This document shows positions 45,851 through 53,851 of a stretch of DNA of 64,000 bases, one piece after another (positions within the stretch are counted from its first letter, which is position 1; each line of letters opens with the position of its first letter). Source of the DNA: Micavibrio sp. (GTDB lineage: Bacteria > Pseudomonadota > Alphaproteobacteria > Micavibrionales > UBA2020); the NCBI GenBank assembly GCA_028283745.1, contig JAPWJZ010000004.1, positions 491,512-555,511 on the forward strand, in the 5' to 3' direction. A program made the position numbers and the translations under genes. The notes under the pieces are model-generated. The model saw only the letters and a program-made list of their open reading frames with translations, did no database searches and was not told the origin of the DNA.

Positions 45851-47896
45851 ATGCTGGTTCTGAAAAGCAAAATGGATCTGCTCGAAAAAATTCGCACGCT
45901 GCCCACCGGCCCCGGCTGCTACCTCTACAAAAACGCGGAGGGAGAGGTCATTTATGTGGGCAAGGCCAAGAACTTGCGCTCCCGCGTGCGCAGCTATTTC
46001 CTGGAAAAAAACCAGCTCGCCAACCGCAAGACCGGCTCGCTGATGCGCGAGGCTGTCGACCTCGAATACATCACCGTCGGCAACGAACGCGAAGCGCTCG
46101 CGCTGGAAAACAACCTCATCAAGCAGCGCAAGCCGCGCTTCAACATCCTGCTGCGCGACGACAAGACCTACCCCTACATCAAGCTCACACTCTCCGACCG
46201 CCACCCCAAAGTCTTCGTCACCCGCAAGCTGCGCAAAGACGGCTCCGCCTACTTTGGCCCCTACTTCCCCGGCAACCTCGCGCACCGGCTCGTGGACGTC
46301 ATCCACCGCGCCTTCCTGATCCCTTCCTGCAAGGTCGATCTCAATCGCTACCATCCGCGCGCCTGCCTGCAGTACTACATCAAGCGCTGCCTTGGCCCCT
46401 GCGTGCAGGACCTCATCTCCACCGAAGAGTATCGCCAGGTCATCCGGGACGTGCAGCTCTTCCTCGAAGGCCGTCCCAACGAGCTCGAAAGCCGCCTGAC
46501 CGAGCGCATGGAGCAAGCCGCCGAAAACATGCACTTCGAGCTCGCCGCGCGGCTCCGCGATCAGATCATCACCGTCCAGCAAGCACAGGACCGCCAGCGC
46601 ATCGCCTCTCCTGGCGACGAGGACGCCGACGTCTTCGGCTTCCACTTCGAAAAGGACATGCTCGCCGTCAATCTCTTCCACATGCGCGGAGGCAAGATCG
46701 TCGATCGCCGCGACATGTTCTGGGAAGACCTCCCGGACTTCGAAGAATCCCCGGCCGACGACGCCGACTCGCTCGACACAGGCGGCGATGCCGACTACAT
46801 CGCCGACGCCGCGCTCGAACCCGACCCTGCTCACCCTGCACCGCAGATCGCCGCAGCCAGCCCTCGCAGCGAAGAGCACTCCACGCTCTCTGCGCGCACC
46901 GACGGCCTGCGCGCGCAGTTCTCTCCCGCCACATTCTTCTCCGCTCTGCTCAAACAGCTCTACCTTGACCAGAGCTACGTCCCACGCCACATCTACGTTC
47001 CCGTGGACTTCCCCGACCGCCAGCTCCTCTCCGAGGAACTACGCGAGCGCTCCGGCCACAAAATCGATATCGCAGCCCCGCAGCGCGGGGACAAACGTTC
47101 TCTCGTCGACCTCGTCTGCCAGAACGCCAAGCAAAGCTACGATCAGCGCTTCCGTGTCCTGCAGCCCTCGCTGCGCAGCATGCAGGAGGCTCTGCAGGAC
47201 GCCCTCACCCTGCCCGAGCTTCCCGAACGCATCGAGTGCTTCGATATCTCCCACATTCAGGGCGCCGAAACCGTAGCCTCCATGGTCGTCTGGGAAAAGG
47301 ACGGCATGAAGAAGAGCGACTACCGCAAGTTCCAGGTCAAAACCGTCAGCGGTGTCGATGACTTCGCCTCCATGCGCGAGATCGTGCACCGCCGCTACTC
47401 GCGCCTGCAGGCCGAAAACAAGCCTATGCCTTCGCTTATCCTCATCGACGGCGGCCTCGGCCAGCTACATGCCGCCGCCGCCGCGCTTGAAGAGCTCGGC
47501 CTCACCACGCAGCCGCTCGCATCGATCGCCAAGAAGGAAGAGATCGTCTACGTCTACGGGCAGGAAGATGATCCCGTCGTGCTCGACCGCCGCAGCCCCG
47601 TACTCCATGTCATCCAAAAGATCCGCGACGAGAGCCACCGCTTCGCCATCACCTACCACCGCAAGCGCCGCCAGATTCGCGACCGCAGCAGCGAGCTCGA
47701 TGAGATTCCCGGCGTAGGCGCCATCACCCGGCAGCGCCTGCTCACTCACTTCGGCAGCGTCCGCGCGCTCAAGGAAGCCGCCGAGAAGAACCCCGACTCC
47801 CTGCTCGCTGTCGCCAACAAAACCACCGCAGAAAAAATCCGGCGCTTCTTCGTCGAAGAAACGCCGGAGGATCTCGTCCAGATTCAATCGAGCTAG
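45851..47896 (+). CDS. uvrC: Excinuclease ABC subunit C
   Basis: Makes both incisions in nucleotide excision repair with UvrB. The 681-residue protein has the GIY-YIG nuclease (GPGCYLYKNAEGEVIYVGKAKNL) for the 3' cut, FGPYFPGN and the RACLQYYIKRCLGPC Cys region, the UvrB-binding UVR domain (VRDVQLF to RLRDQI), the RNase H-like UvrC domain (ECFDISHIQGAETVASMVVW, IDGGLGQLHAA) and C-terminal helix-hairpin-helix (IPGVGAITRQRLLTHFGSVRAL). An acidic, Ala/Pro-rich insert of about 55 residues (46733-46905) lies ahead of the nuclease domain. ATG 45872 is an alternative start. Confidence 0.96.
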   Translation: MLVLKSKMDLLEKIRTLPTGPGCYLYKNAEGEVIYVGKAKNLRSRVRSYFLEKNQLANRKTGSLMREAVDLEYITVGNEREALALENNLIKQRKPRFNILLRDDKTYPYIKLTLSDRHPKVFVTRKLRKDGSAYFGPYFPGNLAHRLVDVIHRAFLIPSCKVDLNRYHPRACLQYYIKRCLGPCVQDLISTEEYRQVIRDVQLFLEGRPNELESRLTERMEQAAENMHFELAARLRDQIITVQQAQDRQRIASPGDEDADVFGFHFEKDMLAVNLFHMRGGKIVDRRDMFWEDLPDFEESPADDADSLDTGGDADYIADAALEPDPAHPAPQIAAASPRSEEHSTLSARTDGLRAQFSPATFFSALLKQLYLDQSYVPRHIYVPVDFPDRQLLSEELRERSGHKIDIAAPQRGDKRSLVDLVCQNAKQSYDQRFRVLQPSLRSMQEALQDALTLPELPERIECFDISHIQGAETVASMVVWEKDGMKKSDYRKFQVKTVSGVDDFASMREIVHRRYSRLQAENKPMPSLILIDGGLGQLHAAAAALEELGLTTQPLASIAKKEEIVYVYGQEDDPVVLDRRSPVLHVIQKIRDESHRFAITYHRKRRQIRDRSSELDEIPGVGAITRQRLLTHFGSVRALKEAAEKNPDSLLAVANKTTAEKIRRFFVEETPEDLVQIQSS

Positions 47897-48771
47897 TTCG
47901 AAGAGCCGCCAAAGGTATTGCAGCTGGAAAGATCACCGCCTGTAAAGCCACGCTTGAACCACGTCTCGCGTTGCTGGCTGGAACCATGCGTCCAGCTTTC
48001 AGGGCTCACCGAGCGTCCGCTCATCTTCTGCAGATGATCGTCTCCCACCGCCGCCGCCGCGCTCAGCGCATCATGGATATCTGCATCGTGAATCACGCCG
48101 CGCTGCTGTGCCGAGTGCGCCCACACCCCCGCATAGCAATCCGCCTGCAGCTCAAGATCCACCGAAAGATGGTTCTTCTCAGAAGGCTCCGCGCGCATCA
48201 GCCGCTGTACCTTCTCCTCCGTCCCCAGCAGGTTCTGCACATGATGCCCCAGCTCATGAGCGATCACATACGCCTGCGCGAAATCCGCCGTGCTGCCGCC
48301 AAACTTCTTTAGTTCATCCCAGAAGCCCAGGTCGATGTACACCTTCTGATCCGCAGGGCAATAAAACGGACCAGTGGCCGACTCCGCCGTGCCGCAGCCA
48401 GAATATGTCTGGTTGCGGAAGAGCACCAGCTTCGCATGCGTATACTCGCGCCCATGCTGTTCGAAGTTCCCGGTCCAGAACTTCTGCACATCGTTCAGCG
48501 TCCAGGAGATCAGGTGCGCATCGCGATCCTCTTCCTGCGTCGACATCGAGCGCGGTACCTCCCGCTGCGTCTCCGCGCTCGGCGCTGTTTGCGCCCCACC
48601 GCCATGCAGGAACGCTCCAAGATAGTTGCGCCCTGTAATCAGGCTGACCACCAGCAACACCAGCACCCCGACAATCCCAACACCGCCCCCACCGAAGCCG
48701 CCGCCGCCACTCCCTGAGTCTTCGCGGCGGTCTTCAATGTCATTGCTCATCTGGCCAGATTGCCAATCCAT
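47893..48771 (-). CDS. Membrane-anchored neutral zinc metallopeptidase (YpfJ family)
   Basis: A 292-residue protein with a Gly-rich N-terminus, one membrane segment (VGIVGVLVLLVVSLITG) and a putative zinc metallopeptidase domain. The active site is YVIAHELGHHVQNLLG (HExxH), with the third ligand probably in LELQADCYAGVWAH; FYCPADQKVYIDLGFW precedes it. ATG 48771 is chosen because gaggaggg sits 7 bases upstream; a longer in-frame extension lacks similarity. The stop overlaps the uvrC stop by 4 bp (convergent). Family substrate is unknown. Confidence 0.9.
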   Translation of the reverse strand: MDWQSGQMSNDIEDRREDSGSGGGGFGGGGVGIVGVLVLLVVSLITGRNYLGAFLHGGGAQTAPSAETQREVPRSMSTQEEDRDAHLISWTLNDVQKFWTGNFEQHGREYTHAKLVLFRNQTYSGCGTAESATGPFYCPADQKVYIDLGFWDELKKFGGSTADFAQAYVIAHELGHHVQNLLGTEEKVQRLMRAEPSEKNHLSVDLELQADCYAGVWAHSAQQRGVIHDADIHDALSAAAAVGDDHLQKMSGRSVSPESWTHGSSQQRETWFKRGFTGGDLSSCNTFGGSSN

Positions 48772-48895
48772 AACGTCACCCTCCTCACAACAGAACCCCT
48801 GCACAACAGGACTCCCGTAAGATGCATCGCAGGAGCCAGCCGATTGGCTGTGGGAACAAATCAGCCTGCAACTGCGTATGCTCTCACACGCATTT

Positions 48896-50506
48896 ATGTC
48901 TACAGCAAAAGCACCCACCAGTACCGCCCTACCACCAGACCTCGTCCTTTACTCGGCGCTGCGTCTTGCTGCGTCCTTTGCTTTTCTCCGCCTGCTCTTT
49001 CAGTTTGCGCTCACGCTCTGGAGCTCGCACATCGGCTACGGCTACTTCCGCGACGAGTTCTACTACATCGCCTGCGGCCGCCACCTCGCCTGGGGATACG
49101 TCGACCACGGCCCCATCGTCGCCGTGCAGGCGCGTCTCGGCGAACTCCTCTTCGGCGACTCCGTCTTCGGCATTCGCGTGCTCTCCGCCACCGCGGGCGC
49201 GGTCATGATCTTCCTCACCGGCATGCTCGCATGGGCCTTCGGCGGCAAGCGCAGCGCGCAAGGGCTCGCCATGCTCGCCGTCTTCCTCGCGCCCGGCTTC
49301 ATCGGCATCGACGGCTTCCTCTCCATGAACTCCTGCGAAGCCATGTTCTGGATGACCTCGCTGCTCGCCATCGTGCTCGCGCTCAAAGGCTACAACCCAC
49401 GCCTGTGGTGGATCGTCTTCGGCGTCAGCTCCGGCATCGGCCTGCTCAACAAGCCGTCGATGACCTTCTTCCTCATCACGCTCGGCATCGGCCTGCTCTG
49501 CACACCGCAACGCCGCGTGCTCTTCACACGTTGGACCGCGCTCGGCATTGCGCTCGCAATCCTCATCGCCGCACCCAATGTCGTGTGGCAGATCCACAAC
49601 CACTGGCCCACACTCGAGTTCCTCCGCAACGGCCAGAAGCACGGCAAGAACATCGTCCTCCCGTTCCCGGGATTCCTGCTCGGGCAGTTCCTGCAACTCC
49701 ATCCGCTCAACGCCATCGTCTGGGTCGCTGGTCTCGTCGCGCTGCTGCGCGCGCGCTCCATCCAGAACATGCGCTGGCTTGGCATCGCCTTCCTCCTCTT
49801 CCTTCCGCTCATGTGGAAGCTCCACGCCAAGGACTACTACCTCGAGCCCTTCTACCCCGCGCTCTTCGCCGCCGGTGGCGTCGCCTGGGAGCACAGCCAC
49901 CGCACGCGTCGGCGCGTCGCCGAAGGCCGCATCTTCGCTCTGCCGATCACGGAAAGCATCCTTACGATCGTCCTCCTCTCCTCACTCCCCATGGCCTCGC
50001 CCATCCTGCGCCCCATGACCTGGGTACGTTACGCGGACTTCACGCACTTCCGTCCCAAAGAACAGGAGCGTGGCAAGCAAGCCATCCTCCCGCAGTTCTA
50101 CGCCGACCGCTTCGGCTGGGACAACGAAGTGAACCTCGTCCTCAACGCCTATCACTCGCTCACACCTGAAGAGCAGAAACACGTCTGCATCTTCACCAGC
50201 AACTACGGCGAAGCCGGAGCCATTGACTTCCTCGGCAAACAGCGCGAGCCGTCACTGCCGCCCGCCATCTCCGGCCAGAACAACTACTGGCTTTGGGGCA
50301 TGCACGGCTGCAGCGTCGAAACCTCCATCGCCGTGATCGACGACAGCCCTGAAGACATCGGCAAGAAGTACTCTGACGTTCGCATCATGGGCATGCTGAA
50401 CGATCCGCTCGCCATGCCGTTCGAGCAGACGCACTACGTCTACCTTCTCCGTCACCGGCTCCCAGGCCCCGCCTTCGACTGGCACGACGAACGCTACTAC
50501 TATTAA
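48896..50506 (+). CDS. GT39/ArnT-like membrane glycosyltransferase
   Basis: A 536-residue polytopic protein of the PMT/ArnT fold (GT-C), which transfers sugars from polyprenyl phosphates. The catalytic acidic residues are in the first loop (GYGYFRDEFYYIACGRHLAWGYVDHGP), typical of the family. About ten hydrophobic segments follow, and a C-terminal periplasmic domain carries FTSNYGEAGAIDF and NNYWLWG. ATG 48896 (STAKAPTST) is used; ATG 48878 is in frame. The rsmA gene starts 3 bp after the stop. 48772-48895 (to the zinc peptidase gene) holds only divergent promoter space. Confidence 0.9.
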   Translation: MSTAKAPTSTALPPDLVLYSALRLAASFAFLRLLFQFALTLWSSHIGYGYFRDEFYYIACGRHLAWGYVDHGPIVAVQARLGELLFGDSVFGIRVLSATAGAVMIFLTGMLAWAFGGKRSAQGLAMLAVFLAPGFIGIDGFLSMNSCEAMFWMTSLLAIVLALKGYNPRLWWIVFGVSSGIGLLNKPSMTFFLITLGIGLLCTPQRRVLFTRWTALGIALAILIAAPNVVWQIHNHWPTLEFLRNGQKHGKNIVLPFPGFLLGQFLQLHPLNAIVWVAGLVALLRARSIQNMRWLGIAFLLFLPLMWKLHAKDYYLEPFYPALFAAGGVAWEHSHRTRRRVAEGRIFALPITESILTIVLLSSLPMASPILRPMTWVRYADFTHFRPKEQERGKQAILPQFYADRFGWDNEVNLVLNAYHSLTPEEQKHVCIFTSNYGEAGAIDFLGKQREPSLPPAISGQNNYWLWGMHGCSVETSIAVIDDSPEDIGKKYSDVRIMGMLNDPLAMPFEQTHYVYLLRHRLPGPAFDWHDERYYY

Positions 50507-50509
50507 CTC

Positions 50510-51304
50510 GTGAGCAAGAAACCCAAGCTAGGCCAGAACTTCCTCGTAGACAACAACGCCTGCCTCCGCATCGCCGACGCACTCGGCGACGTCAGCCAGC
50601 GCACCGTCGTCGAAATCGGCCCCGGCCACGGCGCCATCACCAAGCTGCTCGCGCCGCGCTGCGCCCGTCTTCACCTCATCGAGTTCGACCCCTCGCTCGT
50701 CAAGGAACTCACCTTCCACTTCCGCGACACGCCGCACGTCACCGTCCACCACGCTGACATCCTGCAGACTGACCTCGCGCCCCTGCGCACCAACGACGAA
50801 CCGCTCGACGTCGTCGGCAACCTGCCCTACTACATCACCTCAGACATCCTGCTACACCTCTACGCAGCCGCACGAGAGAACATCGTCCACCGCGCCGTCG
50901 TCATGATGCAGCGCGAGGTCGCCGACCGCATCGCCTCCGAGCCCGGTCACAGTGAGTACGGCGCACTCAGCGCCTTCACACAACTCCATGCGCACGTCGC
51001 CAACCTCTTCGTGCTTCCGCCCGAGGCCTTCAACCCGCCGCCCGATGTTTACTCCACCGTCCTGCGTCTCGAGTTTGCTCCACGCTTCGCCCAACTGCGA
51101 GTCGAACCCGAAGCCTTCAACAAGTTCCTCCGCGGCAGCTTCGCTCAAAAGCGCAAGACCCTGAGCAACAACCTGCGCAACGCAAACTACACCGCCGCGC
51201 AGCTCGACGCCGCATGGCCCGAAGATCTCAGCAAAACCATCCGCGCCGAAGCCGCCACACTCGAGCAGATGGCAGCGCTTTATCACGCCCTCACAACGGC
51301 TTAG
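50510..51304 (+). CDS. rsmA: 16S rRNA dimethyladenosine transferase RsmA/KsgA
   Basis: Dimethylates A1518 and A1519 of 16S rRNA, a late step of small-subunit assembly. The 264-residue enzyme has KLGQNFLVDNNACLRIADAL, SAM motif VVEIGPGHGAITKLLA, LIEFDPSL, HHADILQTDL, the catalytic VGNLPYYITSDILLHL (N-L-P-Y) and FNPPPDVYSTVLRLEF. The start is GTG at 50510, with 3 bp spacing after the GT39 gene, so the two are co-transcribed. It converges with ruvC. Confidence 0.95.
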   Translation: MSKKPKLGQNFLVDNNACLRIADALGDVSQRTVVEIGPGHGAITKLLAPRCARLHLIEFDPSLVKELTFHFRDTPHVTVHHADILQTDLAPLRTNDEPLDVVGNLPYYITSDILLHLYAAARENIVHRAVVMMQREVADRIASEPGHSEYGALSAFTQLHAHVANLFVLPPEAFNPPPDVYSTVLRLEFAPRFAQLRVEPEAFNKFLRGSFAQKRKTLSNNLRNANYTAAQLDAAWPEDLSKTIRAEAATLEQMAALYHALTTA

Positions 51305-51370
51305 CCTCCGCCGGCGTCACGCTTCCAGGCCACATGCAAAAGCGGCTTACCGCTCTCCAGGTAAGGAGTC

Positions 51371-51874
51371 TTACCTCCGCAGCGCTTCCTGCGTCTGCGC
51401 GTTATGAATGTGGCAAATCGCAATCGCCAGCGCATCGCACGCGTCGAACGGCGTCGGCGGCTCCGCTAACTCCAGCAACCGCGTCACCATAAACTGCACC
51501 TGCTCCTTGGCCGCGAGTCCGTAACCCACCACTGCGCTTTTAATGGCCAGCGGAGCATACTCGGCCACCGGCTTGCCGCAGTTCGCAGCCGCCAGCAGCG
51601 CCACGCCGCGCACCTGCCCCAGCTTTAGCGCAGACTTCGCGTTCGCCGAAAAAAACACTTCTTCGATCGCCACAATCTCCGGCTGCCATGCGTCCATCAG
51701 GGCCATCAGCTCGGCATAGACCTGCGCCAGACGGACCGGCGTCCTGTCCTTCTTGCTCAGCTTCACCGCTCCAGCCGTCAGGTAGCGCAGCCTCGGCGTC
51801 CGCGCCGCCGTGTCCACCTCCACCACGCCGTAACCGGTGAACTCCGTTCCGCAATCAATGCCAAAGACGCGCAT
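51371..51874 (-). CDS. ruvC: Crossover junction endodeoxyribonuclease RuvC
   Basis: Resolves Holliday junctions with RuvAB. The 167-residue RNase H-fold nuclease has catalytic acidic residues in VFGIDCGTEFTGYG, AIEEVFFSANAKSALKLGQV and TPFDACDALAIAICH. ATG 51874 starts the conserved fold. A long in-frame extension upstream is antisense to the next gene and is not used. ruvA and ruvB are not in the window. Divergent from the amidase gene, with about 90 bp between starts. Confidence 0.95.
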   Translation of the reverse strand: MRVFGIDCGTEFTGYGVVEVDTAARTPRLRYLTAGAVKLSKKDRTPVRLAQVYAELMALMDAWQPEIVAIEEVFFSANAKSALKLGQVRGVALLAAANCGKPVAEYAPLAIKSAVVGYGLAAKEQVQFMVTRLLELAEPPTPFDACDALAIAICHIHNAQTQEALRR

Positions 51875-51964
51875 ACAGCCCGAGTGTACCGCCCGGCCCG
51901 GCGGAAAGCTCCTCCCGGAACCGGTACAATCAACCATCGAAAGCACCAGGAAGGCTCCGCTGCG

Positions 51965-53083
51965 TTGACCGTATCTCCTAAACTTGCCGCCGGGACACTT
52001 GCTCTGGCCGCCGCCGTAGCCATGGCGCAACAGTCTACCCAAACGCCCGAGCAGGTGCGCGAGCAGCATGCGCCTAAAGAGGCTGCGCCGCTCGTTCACC
52101 CCATCGGCGGCCTTAAGAAGCTCTTTCACCTCGGAAAAAAGAAAGACGATCAGAAGCCTGAGCCCCAAACGCCAGAGCCTGTCGCCACCCCGGCAAAAAG
52201 CCAGCCCGCCACCCCGGCGCCGTCCTCTACGGCTCATCCCGTAACGGCTCGCCCCCCGGCACCGGCGCACCCGGTCAGCCCGGCGGCTTCCGTAGCCGCG
52301 CCCGCGCGCACCTACTCTGCTCCGCCAGCCAAAGCCGTGGCACAGATCCCGCCCCATCCTGTTCCCATAGCTCCTCCGCCACCGCCCGCGGTCGCAGTCA
52401 ATCGCAACACCATCGTGCTCGACCCCGGCCACGGTGGCGCAGACCCCGGCGCCCGCATCAGCGACGGCCTCTACGAAAAAGACGTCACCCTGGCCCTCGC
52501 CTATCGTCTCCGCTCCCTGCTGCAGGCGCGCGGTTTTACCGTCGTGCTCACACGCGACTCCGACGCCGCCACCAACGGCAGCTCGTCCTCCCAGCTCACG
52601 CTCGATGACCGGGCTGGAATCGCCAATCACCAGCGCGCCGTCGCCTGCCTGCTTCTCCACGCAACCGGCGTCGGCGAAGGCGTTCACCTCTACCGCTCCG
52701 AGCTCACGCCCGCGCCCTATGAGGCCGCGACGCTTCCCTGGCTCACCGCGCAGTCCGCCTGGGTTGCGCAAAGCCAGGTGCTTGCCACCCGGCTCTCGCA
52801 ATCCATCACGCGCTCCGGTCTCCCGCTCGTCTCCTCCGCCGCCTCCGTCCGTCCCGTGGACTCTCTCACCTGCCCCGCCCTCGTCGTAGAGCTCGCGCCG
52901 CAAACCGTAGGGGATCCCGACACTGACAGCGACGGCCGTTACCAACAGCAGGCCGCCGAGGCCATCACCGCCGCGCTCGTCTTCTGGCGCAACGACATGA
53001 AGGCTCCGCAACGAGCCGACGAAGCCTCCGCCGCTGCCCCTGGCAGCGCTTCCATACCTTCTGCCTCGGCGGTGAAGCCATGA
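51965..53083 (+). CDS. Exported N-acetylmuramoyl-L-alanine amidase
   Basis: Cleaves the amide between MurNAc and the peptide stem. The 372-residue protein has a signal peptide (KLAAGTLALAAAVAMAQQ), a Pro/Ala-rich spacer of about 100 residues, and an Amidase_3 domain from about 145: TIVLDPGHGGADPGA (zinc His), GLYEKDVTLALAYRLRSLL (zinc Glu) and VVLTRDSD. The expected second His is in LLHATGVGEG, and the catalytic Glu is in VVELAPQTVG. The start is a TTG at 51965 with aggaagg upstream. The stop overlaps the GerMN gene by 4 bp. Confidence 0.88.
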   Translation: MTVSPKLAAGTLALAAAVAMAQQSTQTPEQVREQHAPKEAAPLVHPIGGLKKLFHLGKKKDDQKPEPQTPEPVATPAKSQPATPAPSSTAHPVTARPPAPAHPVSPAASVAAPARTYSAPPAKAVAQIPPHPVPIAPPPPPAVAVNRNTIVLDPGHGGADPGARISDGLYEKDVTLALAYRLRSLLQARGFTVVLTRDSDAATNGSSSSQLTLDDRAGIANHQRAVACLLLHATGVGEGVHLYRSELTPAPYEAATLPWLTAQSAWVAQSQVLATRLSQSITRSGLPLVSSAASVRPVDSLTCPALVVELAPQTVGDPDTDSDGRYQQQAAEAITAALVFWRNDMKAPQRADEASAAAPGSASIPSASAVKP

Positions 53084-53781
53084 TCTCGCGCCACCAACGC
53101 ATCCTCTTCTGGTGCCTCGTCGCCTGCATTCTCGGCATGGGCTTCTGGCTCTGGCACGTGCATCAGCGCGAGCGTCACCGCCTCCTCGCCCTGGCCGACA
53201 ACACCCCCATCGACGCCCCCTACACCGACAGCGAGCCCATTCCGCTCGAACTGGCCGATGATGACGACGGCTCCATCACGCTCGAAACCCGGCAGATCGC
53301 GCTCCCCACCGAGCGCACCGCACGCGCGCGCGCGCTGCTCGACCATCTCGTTACCGAGTACTCGCTCCCCGACTCCAAGCATCCCCTGCCCTCCGGCGCA
53401 GCCGTCGACGGCGTCTTCCTGCTTCCCTTGCCCGTCGTCGGCCACGCGCTCGACCCCAAAGCGCCTGCAGGCCCAAACGGGGAACGGCGCGCCACCCTTC
53501 TGGTGCCTCCCGCGCCCGACTCACCACAACCCGCCACACCCGGCGGCGAGCTTGCGGTCATCAACCTCCGTTCCAGCTTCGTCAATGCGCATCCTTCCGG
53601 CGTTGAGGTGGAAAACCTGACGATCCTCTCCATCCTCGGCACCCTGCACGCCAATCTGCCGCAGATCGAGCAGGTTCGCTTTCTCGTAGACGGTCAACCG
53701 CGTGAGACCCTCGCAGGACACATCGACCTGCTCCGCACCTACCCCACGCGCGACACCACCACAGCCCCGGCGCAGCCGTAA
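53080..53781 (+). CDS. GerMN-domain membrane-anchored protein
   Basis: A 233-residue protein with one N-terminal membrane segment (FWCLVACILGMGFWLW) and a C-terminal GerMN domain: GELAVINLRSSFVNAHPSGV, TILSILGTLHANLP and IEQVRFLVDGQPRETLAGHI. The middle is acidic. GerMN proteins were first seen in sporulation but are common in non-sporulating bacteria beside wall amidases, as here. Probably a cofactor or interaction partner of the upstream amidase. Its ATG overlaps the amidase stop. Confidence 0.88.
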   Translation: MISRHQRILFWCLVACILGMGFWLWHVHQRERHRLLALADNTPIDAPYTDSEPIPLELADDDDGSITLETRQIALPTERTARARALLDHLVTEYSLPDSKHPLPSGAAVDGVFLLPLPVVGHALDPKAPAGPNGERRATLLVPPAPDSPQPATPGGELAVINLRSSFVNAHPSGVEVENLTILSILGTLHANLPQIEQVRFLVDGQPRETLAGHIDLLRTYPTRDTTTAPAQP

Positions 53782-53793
53782 CCGTTTCCGCAA

Positions 53794-53834
53794 GCAGAGC
53801 AAAGGCCCACCGTGAAGGTGGGCCTTTGCTCTGC
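53794..53834. terminator. Bidirectional terminator between GerMN and LVIVD genes
   Basis: A perfect 18-bp stem (gcagagcaaaggcccacc with its complement) and a 5-base loop lie 12 bases past the GerMN stop and 17 bases past the convergent gene's stop. T-rich sequence is moderate on both sides. Confidence 0.85.
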
Positions 53835-53851
53835 TGCCTTGGGTTCCGGAG

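Noticed and set aside
45587-46990. A 467-codon frame antisense to mazG and uvrC
   Set aside because: It covers two confirmed genes and shows no domain.
48760-50169. A 469-codon plus-strand frame overlapping the GT39 gene
   Set aside because: Same strand, different frame; the GT39 frame has membrane segments and catalytic residues, while this one is Arg/Pro-rich throughout.
51875-53011. A long N-terminal extension of ruvC on the minus strand
   Set aside because: RuvC begins at the ATG at 51874; the extension is antisense to the amidase gene.
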